This document shows positions 54,680 to 63,757 of a stretch of 64,000 bases of DNA, piece by piece (position 1 is the first letter of the stretch; every line of letters starts with the position of its first letter). Source of the stretch: Brumimicrobium glaciale. GTDB taxonomy: Bacteria > Bacteroidota > Bacteroidia > Flavobacteriales_D > Crocinitomicaceae. Under the pieces are notes generated by a model that worked only from the letters and a program-made list of their open reading frames with translations, searched no databases and had not been told where the DNA came from. The position numbers and the translations under genes were made by a program. Location of the stretch: assembly GCF_004152935.1 (NCBI RefSeq), contig NZ_SETE01000005.1, positions 186,001-250,000 of the forward strand, read 5' to 3'.

Positions 54680-54900
54680 CGTTCCCACGAGATAAAACCT
54701 CGAGGGAACACTTTGCAAAAGGGTTAAAATCAAAAAAGAGGGTTAAAATCAAAAAAGAGGGTTAAAATCAAAAAAGAGGGTTAAAATCAAAAAAGAGGGT
54801 TGGGATTAATGGCGCTCCGCGCCATTAATCCCAACCCTCTTTTTTGAACTCAAATCCTAAAAAAAAGTTGCCGCGAGATTTTATCTCGTGGTACTTTTTT
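54680..54900. repeat. Composite repeat: 19-bp tandem array plus 57-bp hairpin
   Basis: Four exact copies of the 19-bp unit GGGTTAAAATCAAAAAAGA (54721-54796) run straight into a perfect hairpin with 27-bp arms (54789-54815 and 54819-54845) and a 3-nt loop. The tail of the last unit is the base of the stem. Outside this, CACGAGATAAAACCTCG (about 54686-54703) is repeated inverted, with changes, at about 54871-54890. Noncoding. The gap 54550-55152 also contains an AT-rich stretch without a gene. Confidence 0.92.
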
Positions 54901-55152
54901 TTTATTTATCGGTCTAGTTCCACATCGACAGGCCACAAAAAAAACTACTTCTCACTAAAAGTCGAGCGTAATTTGAAATGCAGTATAGACATAAAAAATA
55001 TTGACTTGATTTTGCTTTTAATTAACTCGTGGAAATTAGCTAGCTATTGTTTTATAATATTCCATATCCCTACAATTTAATGTGACCCATTATTAAGATG
55101 ACAGCTTAAAAGGTGACACAATCGAAAATAGAATTATCAGAAAAAACGCTAA

Positions 55153-55419
55153 TTATTTTAGATAGAATTGAATCATTTTCAAGGACTTTTCAATATAGTT
55201 AGAATCACAATAGTCAATCAAGTCATGACTTCTGTCTCCATAAAACTCAACATAATCTCCATTAACTTCAAAAGTAAATTGTTTTCCAGTTTTTGAAGTC
55301 AAATAGGAAAGATAATCCCCCATTTCGTCTTCTTCCACCTTAAAAGACAAATCGCTATTGATAATAAAGTTTTCAATAGCCTTCAATAATTCAATTTGCT
55401 TTTTTGAACCTTGTATCAT
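55153..55419 (-). CDS. Small hypothetical protein
   Basis: An 88-residue acidic protein starting MIQGSKKQIELLKAIENFI. It has a beta-rich centre (DYLSYLTSKTGKQFTFEVNG) and no signal peptide. No family recognised. It is isolated between gene-free stretches. Confidence 0.5.
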   Translation of the reverse strand: MIQGSKKQIELLKAIENFIINSDLSFKVEEDEMGDYLSYLTSKTGKQFTFEVNGDYVEFYGDRSHDLIDYCDSNYIEKSLKMIQFYLK

Positions 55420-55648
55420 ATTTTAAAACTAAACTAATTTCTATTTATCGTAAAAATTACTCTATAACGATTATTAATCCGATTTTAAAATTCTGAAAAA
55501 TTGAATAGAATATAAAAAACCAGCATTTAGGTCAATTTTACATTGATTAAAACACCATTACGAATGCATAAGCTCCTTCCTTAACAATAACCTCTTATAG
55601 TTAAGCTATCACGCATAAAGCCTAAAGCATACAGCCTAATGCCGCTAC

Positions 55649-56218
55649 CTACCCTTCCTTCCTTTTCAAATTCAAATATTTCTCAATACGCTTCGTCAAA
55701 ATCTGAAACATCATTTTTGAATCTTTCTCCTCTAATTTTCTACCAAAAGAAATACGTTTTTGAAAAAATTCAAACTGTATTCTGTTCGAACCTCGAACCC
55801 ATAATGAGTCATCATAAACTTTTTGAAAAGAATTTTCTTTCATTGCAATCAATGAAAATTTCGTGATGTTTTCTATAAAATATTGTTTCGTATTTCCATA
55901 AGAACCAATTGATCTTTTTATACGTAAAACGTTTTTATCAAGTTTTATATACTCTCTTCCAAAAAAGAGATACAGCATTGTACGCAAAACCCGAATAGCA
56001 AAATAAAGCCAGAAAATCATGAATATAAATAACGCAAGCTTCTCTTGATCGTTATAATCTTTAAACATTTGAGAAGTTACATAACCACCAATAAGCAGCC
56101 ACAGAAAAAACCAAGTTATTAAGAGTCCTTTTTTGCGTCCCAGTTTAGGAGGATATATTACAAAACTAATACTGTCCTTTTTGTCTAAAAAGCTAATGCG
56201 TTCGCCGATCCATTTCAT
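55649..56218 (-). CDS. Hypothetical membrane protein with PH-like C-terminal domain
   Basis: A 189-residue protein with two transmembrane segments (about residues 30-50 and 60-86), followed by a strand-rich domain (YIKLDKNVLRIKRSIGSYG and KYFIENITKFSLIAMKEN-like strands) reminiscent of bacterial PH/YcxB-type membrane-associated domains. Function unknown. Confidence 0.65.
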   Translation of the reverse strand: MKWIGERISFLDKKDSISFVIYPPKLGRKKGLLITWFFLWLLIGGYVTSQMFKDYNDQEKLALFIFMIFWLYFAIRVLRTMLYLFFGREYIKLDKNVLRIKRSIGSYGNTKQYFIENITKFSLIAMKENSFQKVYDDSLWVRGSNRIQFEFFQKRISFGRKLEEKDSKMMFQILTKRIEKYLNLKRKEG

Positions 56219-56419
56219 ATGTTAACAAAGATAAATATCCTTTTGAAATTAAACCGTATCAAATTGATAAACAATTATAAAAATTAAAATGTAACACCAC
56301 AGCGTAGGCAATTTGAATAAAAAAATAGATTTATTTCATGTATCCATAAAATATCTATTGAAATATGGATTTCATTTACTACCTTAATACCAATCTATAA
56401 ACACTAAAAATTATTAACT

Positions 56420-56665
56420 ATGAACTGGAGTATTGAAAATAATAAAATAGAAAGAGACTTCATATTCGAAGATTTCAAACAAGCATTGGAATTTGTAAAT
56501 ATGGTGGGTGGAGTAGCGGAAGATATGGACCATCATCCAACGATTTTAATGCACAGTTATAAGAAAGTAAATATCAAACTCACCACAAGCGAAGAAGGCA
56601 ATATAGTTACTGAACTTGATCATAAAATGGCGAAAAAGATAGATGAGGGCTTAAAAACATTATAG
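56420..56665 (+). CDS. Pterin-4a-carbinolamine dehydratase
   Basis: An 81-residue enzyme: EDMDHHPTILMHSYKKVNIKLTT holds the active-site His pair of the family, and the C-terminal LDHKMAKKIDEGL closes the fold. It recycles 4a-hydroxytetrahydrobiopterin or acts in a related pterin step. It precedes purE by 36 bp but with its own stop and probably its own promoter; whether they are cotranscribed is uncertain. Confidence 0.9.
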   Translation: MNWSIENNKIERDFIFEDFKQALEFVNMVGGVAEDMDHHPTILMHSYKKVNIKLTTSEEGNIVTELDHKMAKKIDEGLKTL

Positions 56666-56701
56666 TTTCACAAAATATTTATCTTTACAGAAAAACAAAA
56701 T

Positions 56702-57184
56702 ATGGCCAAGGTTGGAATTATAATGGGGAGTAAATCAGATTTACCAATTATGCAAGAAGCTGCAGATATCCTCGATTATTTAGGAGTATCCTACGAGATG
56801 GATATTGTTTCTGCACACAGAACACCTGAAAAGATGTTTGATTACGGCAGAAACGCACATAAAAGAGGAATCAAAACAATTATTGCAGGTGCAGGAGGTG
56901 CAGCTCACTTACCAGGAATGACCGCCTCACTTACTCCTCTTCCAGTGATTGGAGTTCCAATAAAATCACGAAATTCAATTGATGGATGGGATTCAATTTT
57001 ATCTATCCTTCAAATGCCAGGTGGAATTCCAGTAGCAACAGTGGCATTAGATGGCGCTAAGAACGCTGGAATCCTTGCTGCAAAGATTGTAGCAGTTGGA
57101 GAACCTGAACTAATGGAGAGATTAGTAGAATATATCGATGAACTGAAAGAAGCTGTTCTAAAGACTGCGGAAGAATTGAAATAG
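56702..57184 (+). CDS. purE: N5-carboxyaminoimidazole ribonucleotide mutase
   Basis: A 160-residue class I PurE of purine synthesis. The signature runs [14 protein letters not shown] and [15 protein letters not shown], with the substrate loop [14 protein letters not shown] and [25 protein letters not shown]. The purK partner is not in the window. A terminator follows immediately. Confidence 0.96.
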   Translation: MAKVGIIMGSKSDLPIMQEAADILDYLGVSYEMDIVSAHRTPEKMFDYGRNAHKRGIKTIIAGAGGAAHLPGMTASLTPLPVIGVPIKSRNSIDGWDSILSILQMPGGIPVATVALDGAKNAGILAAKIVAVGEPELMERLVEYIDELKEAVLKTAEELK

Positions 57185-57208
57185 AATAATTCACATATAA
57201 TATGAATG

Positions 57209-57241
57209 AAAGGAGAAACTAAATGGTTTCTCCTTTTTTTT
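57209..57241 (+). terminator. Terminator of purE
   Basis: Perfect 11-bp stem (57209-57219 and 57226-57236, AAAGGAGAAAC) with a 6-nt loop and a following T run, 25 bp after the purE stop. Confidence 0.92.
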
Positions 57242-57262
57242 GTTTGATGAACGGATGATTTT

Positions 57263-57300
57263 TTTTTGCAAAGACGCACGGCCGTGCGTATCTGCAAAAA
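57263..57300. repeat. Intergenic palindrome with ACGCACGGCCGTGCGT core
   Basis: A 16-bp perfect palindrome (57274-57289) nested in TTTTTGCA (57263-57270) and TGCAAAAA (57293-57300) arms. It lies between the convergent purE and nqrF terminators. Confidence 0.85.
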
Positions 57301-57349
57301 GAAACCATTCATTTCCACGTAATAAAACACGAAAATTCACACCATAAAA

Positions 57350-57375
57350 AAAAGCGTTTCTTTCGAAACGCTTTT
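57350..57375 (-). terminator. Terminator of the nqr operon
   Basis: Perfect 11-bp stem (57350-57360 and 57365-57375, AAAAGCGTTTC) with a 4-nt loop; on the minus strand it is followed by a T run, 25 bp after the nqrF stop. Confidence 0.92.
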
Positions 57376-57399
57376 AAATAAAATTTATATAAATTCAGA

Positions 57400-58698
57400 T
57401 TAACCTCCGAAATCATCAAATGATACATTCTCAGGTGGAACACCCCACTGATCACACATATTCAAAACCGCTTGATTCATCATTGGTGGGCCACAGAAAT
57501 AAAATTCGATATCTTCTGGTTCATCATGTTTTGTCAAATATTGATCGATAACTACTTGGTGAACGAATCCTACGAATCCATCACCTTCTTCATCATTCAT
57601 ATCTTTCTTCACTTTCCAGTTGTCTTCCTCTAAAGGCTCAGACAATACCATATAGAATTTAAAGTTAGGGAATTCCCTTTCTAATTCACGGAAGTGTTCA
57701 ATATAGAACAATTCAGCTTTAGATCGACCTCCATACCAGTACGTAACTTTACGGTCAGTTCTCATTGTTTTGAATAACTCATACAAGTGAGAACGCATTG
57801 GCGCCATTCCAGCTCCACCTCCGATGTACAACATTTCTGCATCAGATTCCTCGTTGATGAAAAATTCACCATAAGGACCTGAGATAATTGCTGGATCACC
57901 TTGTTTAAGGTTGAAGATATAAGAAGAAGCAATTCCAGGATTAACTTTCATCCATCCACCCGCTTTACGGTCAAATGGTGGAGTTGCAATACGTACATTC
58001 AACATGATTTTTCTTCCTTCAGCAGGATAAGAAGCCATCGAATAAGCACGAACTGTATCCTCATTGTTCTTCATTTGAAGAGGCCAAAGTTTAAATTTGT
58101 CCCAATCTGGCTTAAACTTATCAGGTTGACCTGGGTGGTCTTCCGGATGAGCTGTAACGTCCATTGTTTTGAAATCAACAACACAATTAGGAATACGGAT
58201 TTGGATATATCCACCCGCTTTGTAATCCATGTCTTCTGGAATCTCAACAATAAACTCCTTAATAAAAGTGGCAACGTTGTAGTTTGAAACTACTTTCGCC
58301 TCCCATTCTTTAATTCCAAGAACCTCTTCAGGAACTTCGATTTGCATATTCTCTTTTACCTTAACTTGACAGCTTAGACGAAAGTTTTCTTTGATCTCTT
58401 TTCTAGAGAAATGAGGTTCTTCAGTTGGTAGAATACTTCCACCTCCTTCATGCACTTGACAAATACACTGAATACAAGTTCCACCTCCACCACACGCTGA
58501 TGGTAAAAAGATTTGATTATTACTTAATGTACTTAAAAGTGTATCACCACCATTAACCTCTAATTCCTTCTCTCCGTTTATAGTAATTATTATTTTTCCT
58601 GCTGGAGATAATTTTGCTTTTACAAAAAGCAACATTGAAACCAACAATAAAATTACTGCTAAGAAGAATACTACTGTAATTAAAATTGATAAACCCAT
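57400..58698 (-). CDS. nqrF: Na+-translocating NADH:quinone reductase subunit F
   Basis: A 432-residue subunit that accepts electrons from NADH. N-terminal transmembrane helix, then a [2Fe-2S] ferredoxin domain (SACGGGGTCIQCIC with further Cys in RLSCQVKV), an FAD domain (RAYSMASYP) and an NADH-binding domain (GGGAGMAPMRSHLYEL). It is the last gene of the operon and overlaps nqrE by one base (TAATG). Confidence 0.96.
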   Translation of the reverse strand: MGLSILITVVFFLAVILLLVSMLLFVKAKLSPAGKIIITINGEKELEVNGGDTLLSTLSNNQIFLPSACGGGGTCIQCICQVHEGGGSILPTEEPHFSRKEIKENFRLSCQVKVKENMQIEVPEEVLGIKEWEAKVVSNYNVATFIKEFIVEIPEDMDYKAGGYIQIRIPNCVVDFKTMDVTAHPEDHPGQPDKFKPDWDKFKLWPLQMKNNEDTVRAYSMASYPAEGRKIMLNVRIATPPFDRKAGGWMKVNPGIASSYIFNLKQGDPAIISGPYGEFFINEESDAEMLYIGGGAGMAPMRSHLYELFKTMRTDRKVTYWYGGRSKAELFYIEHFRELEREFPNFKFYMVLSEPLEEDNWKVKKDMNDEEGDGFVGFVHQVVIDQYLTKHDEPEDIEFYFCGPPMMNQAVLNMCDQWGVPPENVSFDDFGG

Positions 58699-59420
58699 TA
58701 CTGTTCTAGTTTTTCGTTAATAACTTGAGAGGTTTCAATAGCACCTCCACTGATAGTATTTGTTGTACTCTCTTTTTCTTTCTTTTTTCCGTACTCAACT
58801 CCCATGAAACTCATGAAAGCGATTCCCATTAATCCAGTTACGATAAAAGTAATACCTAAACCTCTTAATGCTGGTGGAACGTTTGAATAGCGAATCTTCT
58901 CTCGAATTGCCGCCAAAGAAACGATAGCGATAAACCAACCAATTCCCGAACCTAATGCAAATGATGTTGCATCTAAAATCGTGGAATATTGACGGTCTTG
59001 CATAAATAATGCACCCCCAAGAATTGAACAGTTTACAGCGATCAATGGTAAGAAAATTCCCAAAGCTCCATAAAGAGCTGGTGCAAACTTCTCAACCAAC
59101 ATTTCAACTAACTGAACAATCGAAGCCACTACTGCAATAAACATAATGAAAGACAAGAAGCCTAAATCAATAGTATTTGCCCCACTAATTCCATACTCAG
59201 GATTTAACCAGTACAAAGCTCCTTCTTTCAATACATAATTCTCTAATAAATAGTTCATCGGTACAGTAACAACCAATACGAAGATGACTGCTAAACCAAG
59301 ACCTACTCCTGTTTTCACTGTTTTAGAAACAGCTAAATAAGAACACATCCCCAGGAAATAGGCGAAAATCATGTTTTCGGTGAAAATCGCCTTTACGAAT
59401 ATATCTAATGTACTTTCCAT
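58698..59420 (-). CDS. nqrE: Na+-translocating NADH:quinone reductase subunit E
   Basis: A 240-residue membrane subunit with six transmembrane helices and the conserved Cys pair (MCSYLAVS and AVNCSILGGALF) that binds a buried iron site together with NqrD. It ends with a charged tail (KKEKESTTNT) longer than the usual 200 residues of the family. Overlaps nqrF start. Confidence 0.95.
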   Translation of the reverse strand: MESTLDIFVKAIFTENMIFAYFLGMCSYLAVSKTVKTGVGLGLAVIFVLVVTVPMNYLLENYVLKEGALYWLNPEYGISGANTIDLGFLSFIMFIAVVASIVQLVEMLVEKFAPALYGALGIFLPLIAVNCSILGGALFMQDRQYSTILDATSFALGSGIGWFIAIVSLAAIREKIRYSNVPPALRGLGITFIVTGLMGIAFMSFMGVEYGKKKEKESTTNTISGGAIETSQVINEKLEQ

Positions 59421-59441
59421 AATTAAAAATCTTAACTCTTA

Positions 59442-60131
59442 TTAATTTTCTTCGACAAGTTCCTTGTTCATTGAACGCTGAATCCAGATGATAACTCCTA
59501 CAACGATCAACGCCATTGGAGGTAAAATCATCATGTTATTGTTCACATATCCTAAAGCATACAATCCACTTTCTTCACCTGGTAAGTTATTTCCAAATAT
59601 GGAAGCTCCCCAGATTTTTCCAGAACCTAATACTTCACGCACTAATGCAACAACAATAAGAATCCACGCATATCCGATAGAGTTCCCAACAGCATCTAAT
59701 ATAGAAGGCCAAGGTTTGTTTGCCATAGCAAACGCCTCAAATCGTCCCATAATAATACAGTTGGTAATAATCAATCCAACGAATACGGAAAGTTTTTCAG
59801 ATACATCTGGTACATAAGCTTGCAGCATCTCATTTACGATAATAACAAGAGAAGCAACAATTACCAATTGTACAATAATACGTACACGAGATGGGATCAA
59901 GTTTCTCAATAAAGAAACGATTAAGTTTCCAAAAATCATTACGAATACTACCGAAATAGACATCCAGAATGCTTGTTCAACTTGAACTGTAATAGCCAAA
60001 GCAGAACAAATACCTAATACTTGAATAGTAATCGGGTTATTATCCGCTAAAGGATCTGTAATTAAACGCTTGTTCTTTTTTGAGAACAACGGCTCTTTTG
60101 GCGCTTTTAATTTATCTTCAGTCTGACTCAT
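59442..60131 (-). CDS. nqrD: Na+-translocating NADH:quinone reductase subunit D
   Basis: A 229-residue membrane subunit, homologous to NqrE. The ATG at 60131 (MSQTEDKLKAPKEPL) is used; an upstream in-frame start at 60182 would overlap nqrC. The Cys residues (LGICSALAITVQVEQAFWMS and ITNCIIMGRFEAFA) are conserved. It carries a longer N-terminal extension than E. coli-type relatives. Confidence 0.95.
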   Translation of the reverse strand: MSQTEDKLKAPKEPLFSKKNKRLITDPLADNNPITIQVLGICSALAITVQVEQAFWMSISVVFVMIFGNLIVSLLRNLIPSRVRIIVQLVIVASLVIIVNEMLQAYVPDVSEKLSVFVGLIITNCIIMGRFEAFAMANKPWPSILDAVGNSIGYAWILIVVALVREVLGSGKIWGASIFGNNLPGEESGLYALGYVNNNMMILPPMALIVVGVIIWIQRSMNKELVEEN

Positions 60132-60135
60132 AGCA

Positions 60136-60855
60136 CTATTTATTTTTACTGAAATATTTATAATACACTTCCATGGTCTCATTTACCATTTTCTCAACAC
60201 CTTTCGATGTAATTGTCCCTCCTGTAATTCCGTCCACCTTTTGGTCTTCGAATCCAGAACCATTCTGAACAACTTTGATTGGAGTAAAACTACCATTGTT
60301 AGCGATTTTCTCACCATTGTAACGATTTTCAAAGAAGCTTTGAGAAATCTCAGCACCTAATCCAGGTGTTTCACCTTTGTGATCAAAAGAAGTACCTACG
60401 ATAGTTTCATAATCATCAGCCAAAGCAATGAATCCCCAAATTGGTCCCCAAAGTCCTTTTCCAACAACTGGTAAAACAAAAAGTTTCTCTCCATCTTTTT
60501 CCGCTTCGAAAATTGGATAAAGTCTGTCGTTTACTTGTACCGTTTTATCTCTGTTTTGCTTTTGAACATCTAAACTAAATGCTTGTTTTTCTTCTGGTAA
60601 ATTTTCTTGTAATGTTCCATCATGAGAAATTACATAGCTGTCTAAAATAAATTGATCATATTTCTCACTACCATCCTTACGTGTTGACTCAACACCTAAA
60701 GCAGAAAGAATGTTCATCTTTTTCTTTACTTCAACATTTGCTTTTTTCAAAGGTCCTAATCCTATAGAAAGGGATGAAAGGATCACTCCTACAACTATAA
60801 CCAATATAATTGAGAAAGCAAAAGTATAACCGTTTCCGTCTTTATTAACTTTCAT
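60136..60855 (-). CDS. nqrC: Na+-translocating NADH:quinone reductase subunit C
   Basis: A 239-residue subunit with one N-terminal transmembrane helix (FAFSIILVIVVGVILSSLSI) and a periplasmic domain holding the covalent FMN site (GITGGTITSKGVEKM, the flavin-linked Thr in the TxTS motif). Stop lies 4 bp before nqrD. Confidence 0.95.
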   Translation of the reverse strand: MKVNKDGNGYTFAFSIILVIVVGVILSSLSIGLGPLKKANVEVKKKMNILSALGVESTRKDGSEKYDQFILDSYVISHDGTLQENLPEEKQAFSLDVQKQNRDKTVQVNDRLYPIFEAEKDGEKLFVLPVVGKGLWGPIWGFIALADDYETIVGTSFDHKGETPGLGAEISQSFFENRYNGEKIANNGSFTPIKVVQNGSGFEDQKVDGITGGTITSKGVEKMVNETMEVYYKYFSKNK

Positions 60856-60857
60856 AT

Positions 60858-62135
60858 CTAAGCTGTTTTAAATCGTTTTTTACGTCTAGTAATATTTGCT
60901 TGCACAACATAATGGTCAATTAATGGAGCCATAATATTCATAAACAAAATTGCCAACATCACTCCCTCAGGATAAGCTGGATTCAGAACACGAATTAAAA
61001 TCGCTAATCCACCTCCTAAGAAACCATACCATAATTTACCGTATTGGGTTTGAGAAGCTGTAACTGGATCTGTTGCCATAAAAACCGCACCAAATGCAAA
61101 ACCACCAATTATTAAGTGATAGTATGCTGGCATGTCCATGTATGCGTTAGCTCCAATTAAGTTCATCAATAAAGCAAAAGCAAATCCTCCTGCGAAGAAA
61201 GAAAGTATGATTCTCCATGAAGCAACTCCTGTGTACAATAATAATCCAGCTCCTAATAAAATAGCGATAACTGAAGTTTCACCAACAGAACCTGGAATCA
61301 TTCCAATAATAGCATGTAATGGATCGTAAGCTCCTTCAAATTTCTGAAGCAAATCAGCACTTGACATGCTGGCTGACAGTGCTTCCCCGGCGACCATGGG
61401 CGAATCTCCAACAAAGGAAGCCATATCACCTAAAGCAGTAGCACCCGAAGCTCCATCTGGAAGAACACCTCCATTTTGAGCAATTACATCTGATGTACCA
61501 GATTTCCACACTTTATCTCCTGACATTGCTGTAGGATAAGCAAAGAATAAGAAGGCACGGGCTGTAAGCGCAATGTTTACAATGTTCATTCCTGTTCCTC
61601 CAAAAACTTCTTTACCAATCACAACTGCAAAAGCTGTTGCAACACCTACCATCCACAATGGAACGTCAGCTGGCATAATTAATGGAATCAACATTCCTGA
61701 TACTAAGAATCCCTCATGAAGACCGTGTCCTCGGACAAAACCAAAGACAAATTCTATGGCTAGACCCACTCCATAAGAGACAATAATAATAGGTAAAACT
61801 TGCAGAACTCCGTACAATACTTTATCACCAAATCCTGTCAAATAGTCGCTGTATGCTCCATATTGCTCAGGGTTAAGGTAAGATTGTAATTCGTAATGCC
61901 AGTGTCCAGTATTGTATATACCAAACAATAATGCCGGAACCATAGCGATAACAACCATAAACATGGTACGCTTTAAATCGACTCCGTCACGGATATGTGA
62001 ACCTTGTTCTGTTACGTGTTTTGGCGTAAACAAAAAAGTTGAGAGTGTTTCATAAAGCGGGTACATTTTCTCCCACTTTCCACCCTTCTCAAACTTTGGG
62101 TCAAGATTTTGAATGACTTTTTTTAATGCTTTCAA
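60858..62135 (-). CDS. nqrB: Na+-translocating NADH:quinone reductase subunit B
   Basis: A 425-residue membrane subunit with about ten helices. The covalent FMN site is the Thr in DGASGATALGD, in a large loop. It also holds the riboflavin/quinone-binding core and the FGGTGMNIVNIALTARAFLFFA region. Follows nqrA by 27 bp. Confidence 0.96.
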   Translation of the reverse strand: MKALKKVIQNLDPKFEKGGKWEKMYPLYETLSTFLFTPKHVTEQGSHIRDGVDLKRTMFMVVIAMVPALLFGIYNTGHWHYELQSYLNPEQYGAYSDYLTGFGDKVLYGVLQVLPIIIVSYGVGLAIEFVFGFVRGHGLHEGFLVSGMLIPLIMPADVPLWMVGVATAFAVVIGKEVFGGTGMNIVNIALTARAFLFFAYPTAMSGDKVWKSGTSDVIAQNGGVLPDGASGATALGDMASFVGDSPMVAGEALSASMSSADLLQKFEGAYDPLHAIIGMIPGSVGETSVIAILLGAGLLLYTGVASWRIILSFFAGGFAFALLMNLIGANAYMDMPAYYHLIIGGFAFGAVFMATDPVTASQTQYGKLWYGFLGGGLAILIRVLNPAYPEGVMLAILFMNIMAPLIDHYVVQANITRRKKRFKTA

Positions 62136-62162
62136 TTTCCTAAAATTTATAAATTTAACATC

Positions 62163-63530
62163 TTACATGCATTCTTCTTCGATTACATCTAAACCTTCAC
62201 GGATCTTTTCCTGAATAGCTATTTTAGATGTACAAACATATTCACACAATGCGAAGTCCTCTGGTGCGATTTCATAAATCCCCAGTTGCTCCATTGCATC
62301 AATATCGTTTACCATAATTGCTTTGATCAACTGCATAGGTAAAATATCAAAAGGCAATACCTTTTCCATTTCTCCTGTTACAACAAAACCACGTTGTTCA
62401 CCATTTAAATTGGTGTCTAAACGACGTTTTTTGTTTGGCGTTAACCAAGTTGGAAACAATCTGTGACTAGAATACTTATCGAAACCTGGTGCAAGCCATC
62501 CTTCTGTTAAGAAGAATTTATGTTCATTTCCTTCTGGAAGAACAGTAATATGAGCATCATAGAATCCTAAGAAACCATCTTTCTCAACTGCTTTACCTGT
62601 TAAAGCGTTACCACTAACAACACGAACATTGTCATTTGTTAAACTACCATCTATAATAGTGTCTAATCGAGCACCAATGATAGTTTTATAATATTTCCTT
62701 GCACTTGCTTCTACTTCAGATCCTGTTAAAGCAACTATTCGAGAAGCGTCAAACTGACCTTCTGCGAAAAACTTACCGATAGTAACAACATCTTGAGGAT
62801 TTAAGGTAAATACAAATTCTCCCTTATCGATTGGATCGAAATGGTGAATTTGTGTCCCTACATTTCCTGCTGGATGTTTACCAGAAATCTTATTGATTTC
62901 AACGTTCTTAGCATTCTGAAAACATTCATCCGAAGCACCTTTACCGTTTAAAGTAATGTTCACTTTACCATCAGTCAATTTCGCTAAAGCATTTAAACCA
63001 TGCTGGAAAAATTGATCCTGACCGTGCAGAATAAAATCGTAATCTGGAGCTAATGGAGCTGAATCAAATGCAGAAATGAAAATTGATTTCGGAGTTACTG
63101 AAGGATCAGCAATCTTATCCAATGGTCGTTGTTTCACAAATGGCCACAATCCGTTTGCCAACATCGTTGACTTCACCTCTTCTCGACTAATCGATGAAGG
63201 ATCTACTGGATTTACCTGAACTGCTTCATCTGTTGCGGCAACCGAAATCCGTATCTCTAAAATACGTCTTTTTTCGCCTCTCAATATTTCAGAGATTGTT
63301 CCCGTTACCGGAGACACAAACTTTACATCCTTGTTATATTTATCGTAAAACACGACTTCACCGCGCTTTACCTTCTCCCCCTCTTTTAATATGACTTTCG
63401 GGATTAATCCGTGAAAATCAGAAGGTTTTAATGCGACCATGGTAGGCTGTTTAGCCTCTACTTTTACCTGGTCGGCTTCACCGAGCAACTTGATATCAAG
63501 TCCTTTCTTAAGTCTAACCGCCTTTGACAT
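62163..63530 (-). CDS. nqrA: Na+-translocating NADH:quinone reductase subunit A
   Basis: A 455-residue peripheral cytoplasmic subunit, the first gene of the operon. The N-terminal KAVRLKKGLDIKLLGEADQ and FHGLIPKVILKEGEKVKRGE segments and the Rnf/Nqr-like C-terminal region with MEKVLPFDILPMQLIKAI are characteristic. It contacts the NqrB subunit and takes part in quinone binding. Confidence 0.95.
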   Translation of the reverse strand: MSKAVRLKKGLDIKLLGEADQVKVEAKQPTMVALKPSDFHGLIPKVILKEGEKVKRGEVVFYDKYNKDVKFVSPVTGTISEILRGEKRRILEIRISVAATDEAVQVNPVDPSSISREEVKSTMLANGLWPFVKQRPLDKIADPSVTPKSIFISAFDSAPLAPDYDFILHGQDQFFQHGLNALAKLTDGKVNITLNGKGASDECFQNAKNVEINKISGKHPAGNVGTQIHHFDPIDKGEFVFTLNPQDVVTIGKFFAEGQFDASRIVALTGSEVEASARKYYKTIIGARLDTIIDGSLTNDNVRVVSGNALTGKAVEKDGFLGFYDAHITVLPEGNEHKFFLTEGWLAPGFDKYSSHRLFPTWLTPNKKRRLDTNLNGEQRGFVVTGEMEKVLPFDILPMQLIKAIMVNDIDAMEQLGIYEIAPEDFALCEYVCTSKIAIQEKIREGLDVIEEECM

Positions 63531-63557
63531 GTTTATATAGACATTTTATTTAGTGCA

Positions 63558-63565
63558 CAAAAATA
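63558..63565 (-). promoter_or_regulatory. -7 promoter element for the nqr operon
   Basis: The minus strand reads TATTTTTG, an exact match to TAnnTTTG, 27 bp before the nqrA start. No clear -33 element. A divergent promoter for apaG should lie in the same 227-bp gap. Confidence 0.45.
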
Positions 63566-63757
63566 TAAATTTGTTCGAATTTAGGGGTAGTAAAAGTTGC
63601 ATTAGAATGACCAATTATCAATTTAGAATCATTCTAAATAACAAATCATAAGCTATAGCCTCCATTCATAATATAATTTTTGTACATTTCAATCGTTTAA
63701 CTATATTTATAAAATTAATTCTAAAAATTAAATAATGTTTTACAATAAACTTGAAAC

